From Onchidella celtica (lineage: Eukaryota; Mollusca; Gastropoda; Systellommatophora; Onchidiidae): a stretch of DNA of 64,000 nt. This document shows positions 10,725 to 21,800 of this stretch, in pieces. Position 1 is the stretch's first letter, and each line of letters opens with the position of its first letter. Under the pieces are notes generated by a model. The model was not told the DNA's origin, did no database searches, and worked only from the letters and a program-made list of their open reading frames with translations. The stretch lies in the NCBI GenBank assembly GCA_963931925.1, contig OZ007582.1, forward strand, positions 26,576,224 through 26,640,223. The letters are read 5' to 3'. The position numbers and the translations under genes were made by a program.

Positions 10725-12125
10725 TTAAGAATACGGAAAGTGTAAAGTCATACATCGGCGTTTCACAAAATAAGAATTGATTATGGAGAGTATAAAATCA
10801 TACTCTGCTATGCGCGAAATTAAGAATACGGGAGTGCATAATCATACTCTTGTGCTCGCCACATTGAGAATACGGAAAGCGTAAAAACATACAGTAATAC
10901 TTTACGAAGCCATGAATTAGAAAGCGTAAAATGCCACACCGATACTTCTCGAAATTAAGAATATGAAAGTGTAAAATCATATACAGATACTTCACGAAAT
11001 TGAAAATACGAAAGTGTAAAATCATACACAGATACTTCACGAAATTGAAAATACGAAAGTGTAAAATCATATACAGATACTTCACGAAATTGAAAATACG
11101 AAAGTGTAAAATCATACACAGATACTTCACGAAATTGAAAATACGAAAGTGTAAAATCATATACAGATACTTCACGAAATTGAAAATACGAAAGTGTAAA
11201 ATCATACACAGATACTTCACGAAATTGAAAATACGAAAGTGTAAAATCATATACAGATACTTCACGAAATTGAAAATACGAAAGTGTAAAATCATACACA
11301 GATACTTCACGAAATTGAAAATACGAAAGTGTAAAATCATATACAGATACTTCACGAAATTGAAAATACGAAAGTGTAAAATCATACACAGATACTTCAC
11401 GAAATTGAAAATACGAAAGTGTAAAATCATATACAGATACTTCACGAAATTGAAAATACGAAAGTGTAAAATCATATACAGATACTTCACGAAATTGAAA
11501 ATACGAAAGTGTAAAATCATACACAGATACTTCACGAAATTGAAAATACGAAAGTGTAAAATCATATACAGATACTTCACGAAATTGAAAATACGAAAGT
11601 GTAAAATCATACACAGATACTTCACGAAATTGAAAATACGAAAGTGTAAAATCATACACAGATACTTCACGAAATTGAAAATACGAAAGTGTAAAATCAT
11701 ACACAGATACTTCACGAAATTGAAAATACGAAAGTGTAAAATCATACACAGATACTTCACGAAATTGAAAATACGAAAGTGTAAAATCATATACAGATAC
11801 TTCACGAAATTGAAAATACGAAAGTGTAAAATCATATACAGATACTTCACGAAATTGAAAATACGAAAGTGTAAAATCATACACAGATACTTCACGAAAT
11901 TGAAAATACGAAAGTGTAAAATCATATACAGATACTTCACGAAATTGAAAATACGAAAGTGTAAAATCATACACAGATACTTCACGAAATTGAAAATACG
12001 AAAGTGTAAAATCATACACAGATACTTCACGAAATTGAAAATACGAAAGTGTAAAATCATACACAGATACTTCACGAAATTGAAAATACGAAAGTGTAAA
12101 ATCATACGTCGCTACTTCACGAAAT
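10725..12125. repeat. 45-bp minisatellite, about 26 near-identical units
   Basis: The unit is 45 bp long. From about 10955 to 12120 the copies differ almost only by one C/T position (ACACAGAT versus ATACAGAT). Left of 10955 four or five units are progressively degenerate. Because 45 is divisible by three, several frames stay open through the array and yield long apparent ORFs (for example 452 codons at 11000-12358 plus and 435 codons at 10798-12105 minus). I regard these as by-products of the repeat. Confidence 0.95.
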
Positions 12126-12427
12126 TAACGCTTGTCCCTCCTCCCACACTGCGTGAACTCGTCCACGTAACCGTTCTCCCACGTGTTACCGCTAACTTCG
12201 GTGGTCCGGTCAATCAGGTCACTTTGTACTTGGCGTATCATGTTTATTTTAGTGCACAATGGTTATGCTGGATAAATCGTGGGAGACCCCTATATTATTT
12301 GGGTAAAGTACTTGTGATGAGATGCAGTCAGTGTTATTGTAAAACAGACGGCTCATAATAAGGAAATTTCTATGAGTACGTGCCGCTTAAAACATGTTTT
12401 GACTTTTTGCCAAGAGGTCTGGGGTTT

Positions 12428-12460
<33 letters not shown>

Positions 12461-13410
12461 CCCTAAGTTGGGCCATATCACAGGACCACGTCAACAGATT
12501 ATTTTTCAAGCCAGGCTGCACTTAACTTGTATTGACTACGTGTATCATGACAGTCCCGTCTCCCTCTTCCACTGCCCCAAGGGTCAATTTCCATTATTTA
12601 TGTTTTCTAATGACAACCGTCTCACTGACTTTGGCAAGATATTTGATTTCCAGCTCGTAGACTACATCCAATCATGTACTTAAAGCAACAGAACATCTCT
12701 CCAATTAACACATCAAATAAAGGGCAACGACAAACAACAAAGTTGGTCATTTTCATCCAGTCTACAGACAGACATCCACACACAGCATTTCTTTTGGTCA
12801 TATCAGAATTCATTATTACGTGCAAAACGGCTTATCAAATAACCAGATGCCTCCTTTCTTATGATTTGATATGGAAACAGCAACCAGCAACAAAGTCAAA
12901 GTTTCCCTTAGATTTTCCCCAGATCAAACTTCTGACCTGTCAGAAGTGTTATATGAGTATGACGAATGGTCAGTACATGGGGCACAGTGGCCTAGCACGA
13001 AAAACTCGGATGATCCTTGCGCACGTTGCGCACATTCAATACCTTGGCAGTTGGAAGTCAGGCCCACCAATTGACGCCGCACCACAACTAATCCCTACCA
13101 ACCCCCCTCCAAAGAAAAAATACGACCGGCGCTAACCTGTGGCCACGTCGTGTCTGTTCCAGTAGGAACTGGGTTACACTGACACTAAGGCAACTTTCCC
13201 AAATGGAAAAAAAAAAAAAGGAGGCCTATAAAAATACAAGTACAAATTTTATCCTGATAAACATAATCAGACGATACCATTTTGTAAGATATAACAGGGG
13301 TGACAGTGTAAATAAACAAGCAAAAACTACCAAAAAAAAAGGAGACGCCACCTTTGCTATGCCTCTAAATTGGTCTCGTGCTGGACGAGGGTTGCATAGT
13401 GATGAGAAAT
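12126..13410. other. Repeat fragments left of the duplicated units
   Basis: No gene recognised. It holds a (GT)n tract (12428-12455), a fragment near 13005-13065 resembling the body of the SINE at 61321 (both have GCGCACGTTGCGCAC and TACCTTGGCAGTTGGAA), and blocks between about 12700 and 13310 that recur inverted at about 34740-35075. The ORF of 153 codons at 12674-13135 crosses these repeats and is not supported. Confidence 0.5.
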
Positions 13411-13611
13411 AAAGCAACGTGGCGTCTCCTGTTTGTTAGCTTGTTTGCCCTCGTTTCAGTAGAAATGATTATAAACAAAATGCACAATCTGGGATAGAAA
13501 TGCTTTCTCTGATCACTTTGTTAAAACCTAGACTAGATTTGCTGATTTTCTAAATAATACTGACATGTAATTTAGAAACTACTGTTAGCTTTTCATTCAG
13601 TGCCACCATTC

Positions 13612-14205
13612 AATGCTCCAGCTACAGCCTAGACATCATTTTCAAGTCATCGTTAACATTGTCATATTGGTTATCCTCAAGAGTTTCAACAACAATACCA
13701 ACACCACCGTCAGCAGCACCACCACCACCACCACCATCAACAACAACAACAAACAACAATCCAGCCAGTACAGACCCAAGGAAAATTCAAGGGCGTCAGA
13801 TTCGCCACGCCAGTGTTGTATACATCAGTAACGACGAATGTAAGAACTACAGAAATAGCAGTTGCAACAATAAGGGCAGAGCCCTAATTCTTCTAGCCCC
13901 CAAAATGCTTGACATTTTTTCTTAGGCCCGCAACAACAACAAAAGCAATATCAACAACCAGGGGCTAATCTGCTGGATCAGATGCTGACTCTCTCTGGTA
14001 TGTAACTTTGACAGTGGTTGATGATGAATTGACCATCCCCAGAAAGACACTGAACTCCCACTGAGTCCAGTCGACGACGCCAGTATAGAATTAGAGACAT
14101 GACTACCCCCCCCCCCCTTCCCCACCCTCCCCCTCAATATAAATAGTCCACTTTCTGTGATAAAAGAAAATCCCAACTTTAATGAAAATTTCATCATTCA
14201 ATTCA
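13612..14205. other. Copy 1-specific insertion with CAA/CAC-rich tract
   Basis: Sequence on both sides is contiguous in copy 3 (joined near 51255), so about 590 bp are extra here. It includes CAACAACAAC/CACCACCAC runs near 13690-13760 and a C-run near 14106. No gene is evident. Confidence 0.5.
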
Positions 14206-14760
14206 GACCATCAAATAAAACGTTGTCCACTCGAAGGTTTTTCCACTTGCACTTGAAACAATTAAAGACGAGTGTCTGTAATGCTGACAAGTGTGACAGT
14301 TCCTGAGACTTCCTGTGTTTACCCCGTGGCAGTTCCACGCGTGAGGTAATTCCGTCACCCCATATTTTGTATAGATTGTTGTTACCTGTACGCACGTACC
14401 CCAAGTACTTTGTGCTATGCGTACGTATCTTAAAGCCTTTTCTGACCCCCAGAGACAGAGAGTCTCCTGAGATACTCCTAACAACAGCCTTAATTAATTA
14501 TTCTTTCAGATTTTATCTTGTTTTCTCCTTTTTTTTTTTTTTTGGGTTGAAAGGATAAGGGGCGGGTTTAGGGATTCAATAAGATTTAGGGTTGAGGATA
14601 AGGACGGGGTTAGAGATAGGTACGTATACGTATGCACCCTTAGTGCAAAACGCTTGGGGTACGTAATTACAAGTAACAACAGCCTTTTCCATGTAAGAGA
14701 AAAACTATGTTTGCCCTTTCCGTGGGTCGTAGGGTAACTCCATCACCCCATATTTTGTAT
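14206..14760. repeat. Conserved upstream module of the unit (copy 1)
   Basis: About 550 bp align closely with 51255-51785. The module includes TTGTATAGATTGTTGTTACCTGTACG and AGATTTTATTTTGTTTTC-like blocks. I see no coding frame conserved between copies. Confidence 0.6.
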
Positions 14761-15099
14761 AAGGGAGGAACCAGAGAGGAAACAAATGTCCTGTGTAGTG
14801 TTCATCGTTGTAGCTTGTTGCCTCTAGTTTCCCGTCTTGTCTCTGCAAATTGTCCCCTTAGCATGGCAAGGTACTAACTGCCTTCCGTCAACTTTTGAGA
14901 AATAGACAATATTGAAGTTTCATGTACTTATAGCTTTCAGAGCAAAGAATTTTTTTTTCTTTTTAGTAATACTTTGAAATTACAAAGCGAATCTGCTTGA
15001 TATTGATTAACAATGGAGAAGGCCCGCAGAAGTAGTATGTAGTGTAGTGAGTGAGTGTGTAAATGTGTAAGTAAAAGCTGATTTTGATCGGCCAACCTG

Positions 15100-15575
15100 T
15101 TGGATGGTGACGTCACGACTACAGTTTCAATGAAAACTTGTACATCAGCCCACTGGTTGGATCTCACTGGATCTCCTATGTCGTGACGTCAAGACTACAA
15201 TTTCAGTGAAAACTTGTACACCAGCCCACTGGTTGGATCTCACTTGATCTCCTATGTCGTGACGTCACGACTACAGTTTCAGTGAAACCTTGTACACCAG
15301 TCCACTGGTTGAATCTCACTGAATCTCCTATGTCGTGACGTCAAGACTACAGTTTCAATGAGACCTTGTACACCAGCCCACTGGTTGGATCTCGCTGAAT
15401 CTCCTATGTCGTGACGTCAAGACTACAGTTTCAATGAGACCTTGTACACCAGCCCACTGGTTGGATCTCACTGAATCTCCTACGTCGTGACGTCAAGACT
15501 ACAGTTTCAATGAGACCTTGTACACCAGCCCACTGGTTGGATCTCACTGAATCTCCTATGTCGTCATGTCACCAT
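15100..15575. repeat. 77-bp tandem repeats bearing CRE-like palindromes (copy 1)
   Basis: Six units of about 77 bp carry TGACGTCA, the consensus cAMP response element, near 15107, 15184, 15261, 15338, 15415 and 15492. A seventh is degenerate (TCATGTCA). In the best units it sits in the 16-bp palindrome GTCGTGACGTCACGAC. The array is about 3.2 kb upstream of the leader exon of copy 1. The matching array in copy 3 is at 52950-53500. Binding of a CREB-type factor is inference from the motif. Confidence 0.8.
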
Positions 15576-15619
15576 CCAACTAGTCGGAAGGATCAAAATC
15601 GGCTAATTATTCACGCCAT

Positions 15620-16396
15620 GCCATAAGGTCAACATAAGGTCAACACTCTCAGCCAGATGTTCAAGCAGAACCAACTGAATGCAAGTGTATGGATACAGTG
15701 TCTGCCCTCGGATGATAGGCCAGAAGACCATCCTCATACTGCCGCCACTCCAGTACTCACCTGCGTACAGACTCCTAAACACATGCAAACACTATCAGAA
15801 TAAATGCATGGCCCACCAGGTTATTCACTCTCCCTGCGGAGAAACTTACGTCTATCAGTGGGCCTAGGTCTAAGAGAATAGAAGAGGGATGAATAATTTC
15901 TGAATCAATAATTATATTTGCATTGATTGTAACATCTGTATCGATTGTTACTTGTGCTGGTTCCGGCGACGTAACCTAAACTGCCAAAGCGAAACCGGAC
16001 CAAAAAAAAACAACAAAACAAACACTGCACATCCTACGGCCGCCGTTGTGAACGGGTTAGAATGCCCTAGCATGAAATGATAATATCAGGGAGTCGTTTT
16101 GTCATAAAGCTCCCCCCCCCCTCCCCCAGTTATCCAACCCCCGCCCCACCATCACCCCTGCGCCCCCTACCCCTGGCCAGACCATGCACAGATCAATGTC
16201 TCAACTTACGTTATCATCACAGAGGTTTTAAGTACACGGATCCTCCACAGCGATATCCGCTTGTTTTCTGTTTGTCGCTGTCTTTGAAAGGGCGTTTCCA
16301 CCCACTGTCAAAGATTTCTCATGAATGTTAAAATCTAATTTTTCAATTTCAGGTGGGCGATCCAATCAGATTTGTCCCCGGATACCTTTTATAAAC
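15620..16396 (+). other. Conserved possible-exon module (copy 1)
   Basis: Two blocks are unusually well kept. At 15641-15804 a frame reading LSQMFKQNQLNASVWIQC ends in a stop and is also open in copy 3. At 16351-16396 the sequence after TTTCAATTTCAG could encode VGDPIRFVPGYLL and a stop, and it is nearly identical in all three units. These may be exons of another gene or untranslated exons. Substitutions between copies in the first block do not clearly favour coding, so I do not call a gene. Confidence 0.35.
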
Positions 16397-18767
16397 TGCT
16401 GGAGATAAGATAAGTCAAACACATCATAGATTGTGTGGCCCAAGTAGCTCCATGATGTTGGTATGTATGAATATATGATAAATGTTCTTAATTAATTAAA
16501 AAATATAGAATGTTGTTACAAGTAATTACGTCCCCCAAGTTTTCTTGGACTAGTAATAGTATTTTAAAGTCTTTTGTGACTCCATAGCTAGAGAGCTCCT
16601 CCCGAAATACTGCTAACAATAGCTTTAATTAATTATTTTTTCAGGTTGTCTTCTGCTTTCCTGGCGTTTTTTTTTTGTTTTGTTTATTTTTTAGCTGAAA
16701 GGGTAAGTGGCAGGGATAGGGATTCTATAGGATTTAGGGTTGAGGATCAGGACGACGTTAGGGATGGGTACGTTTACGTTCGCACTCCTAGCGCAACATT
16801 TTTCGGGGTTAAGATTGTCCTGAATTGGACCGATAATTTCCTCCCCCACCCCTACCCACCCCCGGACAGTTTGTTTATTAATGAACACATCCCACGTGTT
16901 GCTGAAAGAGAAAGTGTAGGGCGAGAAGAAATTAGCGACACAAAGCAAACTGAAATAATACTAAGTTCTTCCTCACCGTTTCTGGACTCCAATAAAAAAA
17001 AGTTTTTTTAATCAGTAGATCGAAAGGAAGTCAGCTCCTAAATTTCACGGAAACCCGAGCTGTGCGAGGGGCTGTCGGTTTCATTAAAAATCGCGCGTGT
17101 TTTTTTTTTTTTTGTATTATAGATTGTAAAGTCCGGCTTCTGGCGAACACGCTCGTTTCCCACAACACGCCAGAGTGTGTCATCTTAGCAGTTTAGTCTG
17201 CATATACATGTAATATACTGGGAAACACACATGGCATTGAAAAGGCACGAATAAAATGCAAAGTGTTATTGTAATCATCGAGTGTTGAGCAAAGGAGAGA
17301 AATTAGTCAATGAAGAGACAAACATCAAGTATAAACTATTCATCATTCACTGTCAAAAACCTTGACTGACCATTTTCTTAAGTAAAAATTTTAAAGTTGA
17401 TAATTAAAAGTGGCCATCAAAAGACAACATGTAATCATAATAGCAAGAAAACAATTTTATTATGAATAACGAAGTAAATACTATTTTTGTTACCTCTAGT
17501 GTCTAGCATGTCGTCTATCCAAATTTGTTTATGTGTGTGTATGTAGGAGAGGGGGGGGGGCAGATAAACACATAATGCAAAATGGGGAGGTTGCAGGTGC
17601 AGGTGCAGAAAGAAGGTCCATGTAGAACTAAGGGGGTCGGGCGGGGTCTAGTCTCTCCCGCGAGGATTTATTGAAAGTTTGCATGGTTTTCATCAGAGTT
17701 GTGACTGATGACGTGTGTTGTTTGATTAGTCTAATCAAAGATAATACATACAATATTATAAGATACTCCTTTCTTCGCCCCTTTAAAAAAAATCATGCAC
17801 ACAGTTTGCGCGCTGATGGGGGACAGGGCCCATGGCGCATAGCATGAAAAGAATGCTTGATATAATGGTAAATTAATGATGCCTATTTGTTACAGTGCCA
17901 CTACGACGGAGAAAAAAAAAACATCCAGGATTTTCCACAGCGATTGATGTTATAATTACAAAATAAGTGACATCAATCAACGGCTACAGAGACATCTGAA
18001 TAGTGAACAAAATTCAATATTTCCCCTATTTTGGCATTGTAAAATACCGCATTGTTCATGACTTCCGCGCATTCGCCGCTGGGTGACGCGACATCTCTGC
18101 ATGATAAAAGCGCCAGTAGTCTCATTCTATTGTATCTAGTATCTTTGTGTAACCAAAAGGGAGTATCTACTCCACTTTGGTTTAACTTTGCCTTATTTTC
18201 AGACTTTGCATGATTTTCATCTGAGTTGTGACTGATGGCGTGTTGCTTGATTAGTCTAATCAAAGATACTGCATACAATATGATGAGACACTTCTTTCTT
18301 CGCCCCTTTAAAAAAACTAGTCACACAGTTTGCACGCTGATGGGGGGACAGGGCCCATGGCGCATAGCATGAAAAGAATGCTTGAAATAATGGTAAATTA
18401 ATGATGCCTATTAATTTTGTTACAATATCACTGCGACTAAAAAAAACATCCAGGAATTTCTACAGCGATTGAAGTTATACATGTAATTACAAAATAAGTT
18501 TTTTCTACAGCGATTGACGTTATAATTACAAAATAAATGACTCCAATCAAGGTCTACAAAGATAACTGAACATTGAACAAAATTCAATATTTCCCCTATT
18601 TTGGCATTGTAAAATACGGCATTTTTCATGACTTACGTGCATTCACCGCTAGGTGACGCGAAATCTGTGCACGTTAAAAGCGCCAGCTGTCTCATCCTAT
18701 GGTATCTAGGTATCTTTAGTGTAACCAACGAGGAGTATCTACTCCTTTAACTTTGTCTTATTTTCAG
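16397..18767 (+). other. 5' flank or first intron of copy 1
   Basis: No supported exon. Compared with copies 2 and 3 it lacks about 1 kb (the 40.68-41.73 kb segment of copy 2). It contains a 527-bp tandem duplication (17677-18203 and 18204 to about 18776), of which only the second carries the intact leader exon. Confidence 0.5.
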
Positions 18768-18776
18768 ACTTTCAGA
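17677..18776. repeat. 527-bp tandem duplication upstream of the leader exon
   Basis: TTTGCATGGTTTTCATCAGAG at 17677 recurs as TTTGCATGATTTTCATCTGAG at 18204. The following several hundred bases match at a constant 527-bp offset. The first unit breaks off right after its own TTATTTTCAGACTT. Copies 2 and 3 carry this segment once. Confidence 0.85.
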
Positions 18777-18837
18777 TTGTACGATGTGACAACACTGGTT
18801 GTGTTTGTGGTTGCCCTGGGCACAGACCAAAGTGAAC
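18768..18837 (+). CDS. CpeT-like copy 1, leader exon
   Basis: Acceptor TTATTTTCAG precedes and donor GTAAGA follows. The frame starts at phase 0 and ends at phase 1. It encodes [16 protein letters not shown], a hydrophobic leader without its initiating Met. Confidence 0.7.
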
Positions 18838-21800
18838 GTAAGACGAGGCTCAAGTCAATAAATGTCAGGTCACAGGATTGTGGTTGAACAAATAACCCAG
18901 TGTCTACAAAACAATTCCCTTCACTTCCAAAATGTCTGCATCTGGGGGAATGGTCGGACTGGGAGAAAGATTTAATTGGAAAAAAAAATGTCAATGTTTT
19001 TGGCCTTGGCGATATCTATTTTCTTAATGACATCTTAATGGAATACACAATGACCTCACCCTACCAGCCGTCAGTGGTGAAATGAGGAAATTAAAAGCTC
19101 ATTAAAAGTGCGAGAAAGCTAAATGTGAATTTGAATGAATGTCCGTATTTCAATAATTATACCAATTAGAAACATTCTTGACCAGTTTAAAATGGGCGAA
19201 TTAAGAAATTAACGATTATGAACTAAAATGACGCCTGAAAACGGAGGAATGGACAAAAATATATACCACATAAACAAATCCAGACAGACTTAACAGGAAA
19301 ATCGAATAGATCTCATAACAACTCACACTTCATTTGATATCCCCAGTTCGTTCTGAGGAATTTCTCAAGTTCATGAGTGTCTTGTCCGGACGCTACAGTG
19401 GGAGTGGATTAGGATGGCGTATTCAACCCATTAACCATACTCGACATGATGTGAATATCTCCACTCACAAAATCTCGACACATGACTCAATACTGCCAAT
19501 TTATGATCTGGATCAGTGGTTCTCAAACGGGCGACAGTGCTCCCCTCCCCCCAGGAGGCCATTTTGATTTCCAGGGGAGGGGGGCGAAACAAAGAAAAGA
19601 GCACCCACTGTCTTGCTCAATAGCATACGTAGGTTGGTTTTGTGAGTGAAAAAGGTCTAGTTTTTCTAGCATTAATTAGAGAATGCAATCTGTTCTATTC
19701 TGAATAATCAACACACCCATTGCGTTTAATACGGCTTTGAAAAACGTAAACCTCTTAATTTGTGTGTAACCTGAAAATGTATCTGTTGGGTTTGAATAAG
19801 TATTTGGGGAGGAGGGAGGAGACGCGGAGGGGGCGATGATAGAAATTTGGAACGGGGGAGGGGGGGGCAATCGCCCGAGAAAGGTTGAGAACCACTGGTG
19901 TAGACCCTTTCAAGCCCAAAACCAGAACTTTACGTATGACAGGAAGAAGACATTTTGCTTTGCGACCTGCTTTATTCTTTGTCCAGTAACCAGTTGGTGA
20001 TGACCAAAAGAAATTTATAGTCCTATAAAATTGCAGCCCAGATTGAAAATGCAGCACATTTTTTTTCATTTCACAAAAGCCTCACCGTTCCCTAAAACTA
20101 ACAGAATTATATAGTAATAGATTTTTGGTACTTTTCAGAAGTAGCAAAAAAATTGGTTTATACAGCTACATACTGGTCTAGTTACGATAAATTCTGGAAT
20201 GTTTGCTGTTTAATCATTTTTTTTTCTTTGGCTTGGGAGTCTATAACCAAGCTCATTCGATAGGGCTTTGAACGTAGCTGAATATTTATCAAGAAGGATT
20301 TTTCGAATATTTGAATCTCTAAAGTCTTTGGGAACGGTGTCGGAATGACGTTAAAACGTGAATTTGACCTACTTTAGTTCACGGCCTTTTCTGTGACATA
20401 GAGGTATAATTATTGCGCGTTTCTTTTGGAAAAACCTGAAGCCTCTTAATTCCGAACTCTTTCTTCTCTGGAAAATTCTATTTCTGTTTGGTTGTCATCT
20501 TAATGTTTTTTTTCTATGGAAGACTGCAGTTTATTTCACTTTTCTTTGTGACACATGAAATACAGGGATGGGTTGGTGTCTAGACTCTATACATTGCATA
20601 GTTAGGTCTGACGATAACCTGAAGGGATGGGTTGGTGTCTAGACTCTATACATTGCAGAGTTAGGTCTGACGATAACCTGAAGGGATGGGTTAGTGTCTA
20701 GACTCTATACATTGCATAGTTAGGTCTGACGATAACCTGAAGGGATGGGTTAGTGTCTAGACTCTATACGTTGCATAGTTAGGTCTGACGATAACCTGAA
20801 GGGATGGGTTGGTGTCTAGACTCTATACATTGCATAGTTAGGTCTGACGATAACCTGAAGGGATGGGTTGGTGTCTAGACTCTATACATTGCATAGTTAG
20901 GTCTGACGATAACCTGAAGGGATGGGTTAGTGTCTAGACTCTATACATTGCATAGTTAGGTCTGACGATAACCTGAAGGGATGGGTTGGTGTCTAGACTC
21001 TATACATTGCATAGTTAGGTCTGACGATAACCTGAAGGGATGGGTTAGTGTCTAGACTCTATACATTGCATAGTTAGGTCTGACGATAACCTGAAGGGAT
21101 GGGTTGGTGTCTAGACTCTATACATTGCATAGTTAGGTCTGACGATAACCTGAAGGGATGGGTTAGTGTCTAGACTCTATACATTGCATAGTTAGGTCTG
21201 ACGATAACCTGAAGGGAGGGGAAAGGTATTTTTAGTTTTAGGAGTGAGCCATGAGCTAAGACGTTCAACCTTATCTCTTTGACATTGCTGTGTATCGGAG
21301 ATTAAGAATTCCGATATATTTATGTGAGCTCCAGCTGTTGCAGGTTTTTAGTCACGCCGACTGGACGTTTCCATTCCTGGCACAGGATAGGGAACTACCA
21401 CAAGCGAAAGAAACCCTTTTTTCGTGACTACAGGAAAGATGCGCACCGACATTTTGGATGAAATGCAATTTCACTCGACTTGATCGGCGGTAAATAATAC
21501 CCGTTCGTACATTTCGCAGCCGGGGGGCGGGGGGTGTAATAGCTTACAAACGGCTCTAAACAGTTTCAATCAACCCAGAAATATGAACAAACCATAGTAA
21601 ACAGTGCCAAAATTGGCAAAAACAAAAAGTTAAATATAGCGAGGCATCGCGTAAGGAATAATGCCCAAACGATTCAATAAAACACAAAGAAAAAGGGATC
21701 ACAGAATTCTTACTCGAACTTTGCTACATAAAACTTTTTCTTTTTGCCAATTTTTGACTTGGCTTTAAGCATTGCTGCGACCCCACAGCTTTTCTGGGGT

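Noticed and set aside
10725-12125. CRISPR-like array
   Set aside because: The units are contiguous 45-bp repeats with no unique spacers.
11000-12358. 452-codon plus-strand ORF and long minus-strand ORFs over the 45-bp repeats
   Set aside because: All follow from a repeat unit divisible by three. Several frames are open on both strands and no domain, signal or splice context supports translation.
12674-13135. 153-codon ORF in the left flank
   Set aside because: It crosses a SINE fragment and dispersed blocks, is lysine/threonine biased and has no conserved counterpart frame.
16646-17011. 121-codon ORF in copy 1 and a 119-codon relative in copy 2 (41658-42017)
   Set aside because: The frames differ upstream and the shared part contains poly-A and T-runs. 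Copy 3 lacks the frame.
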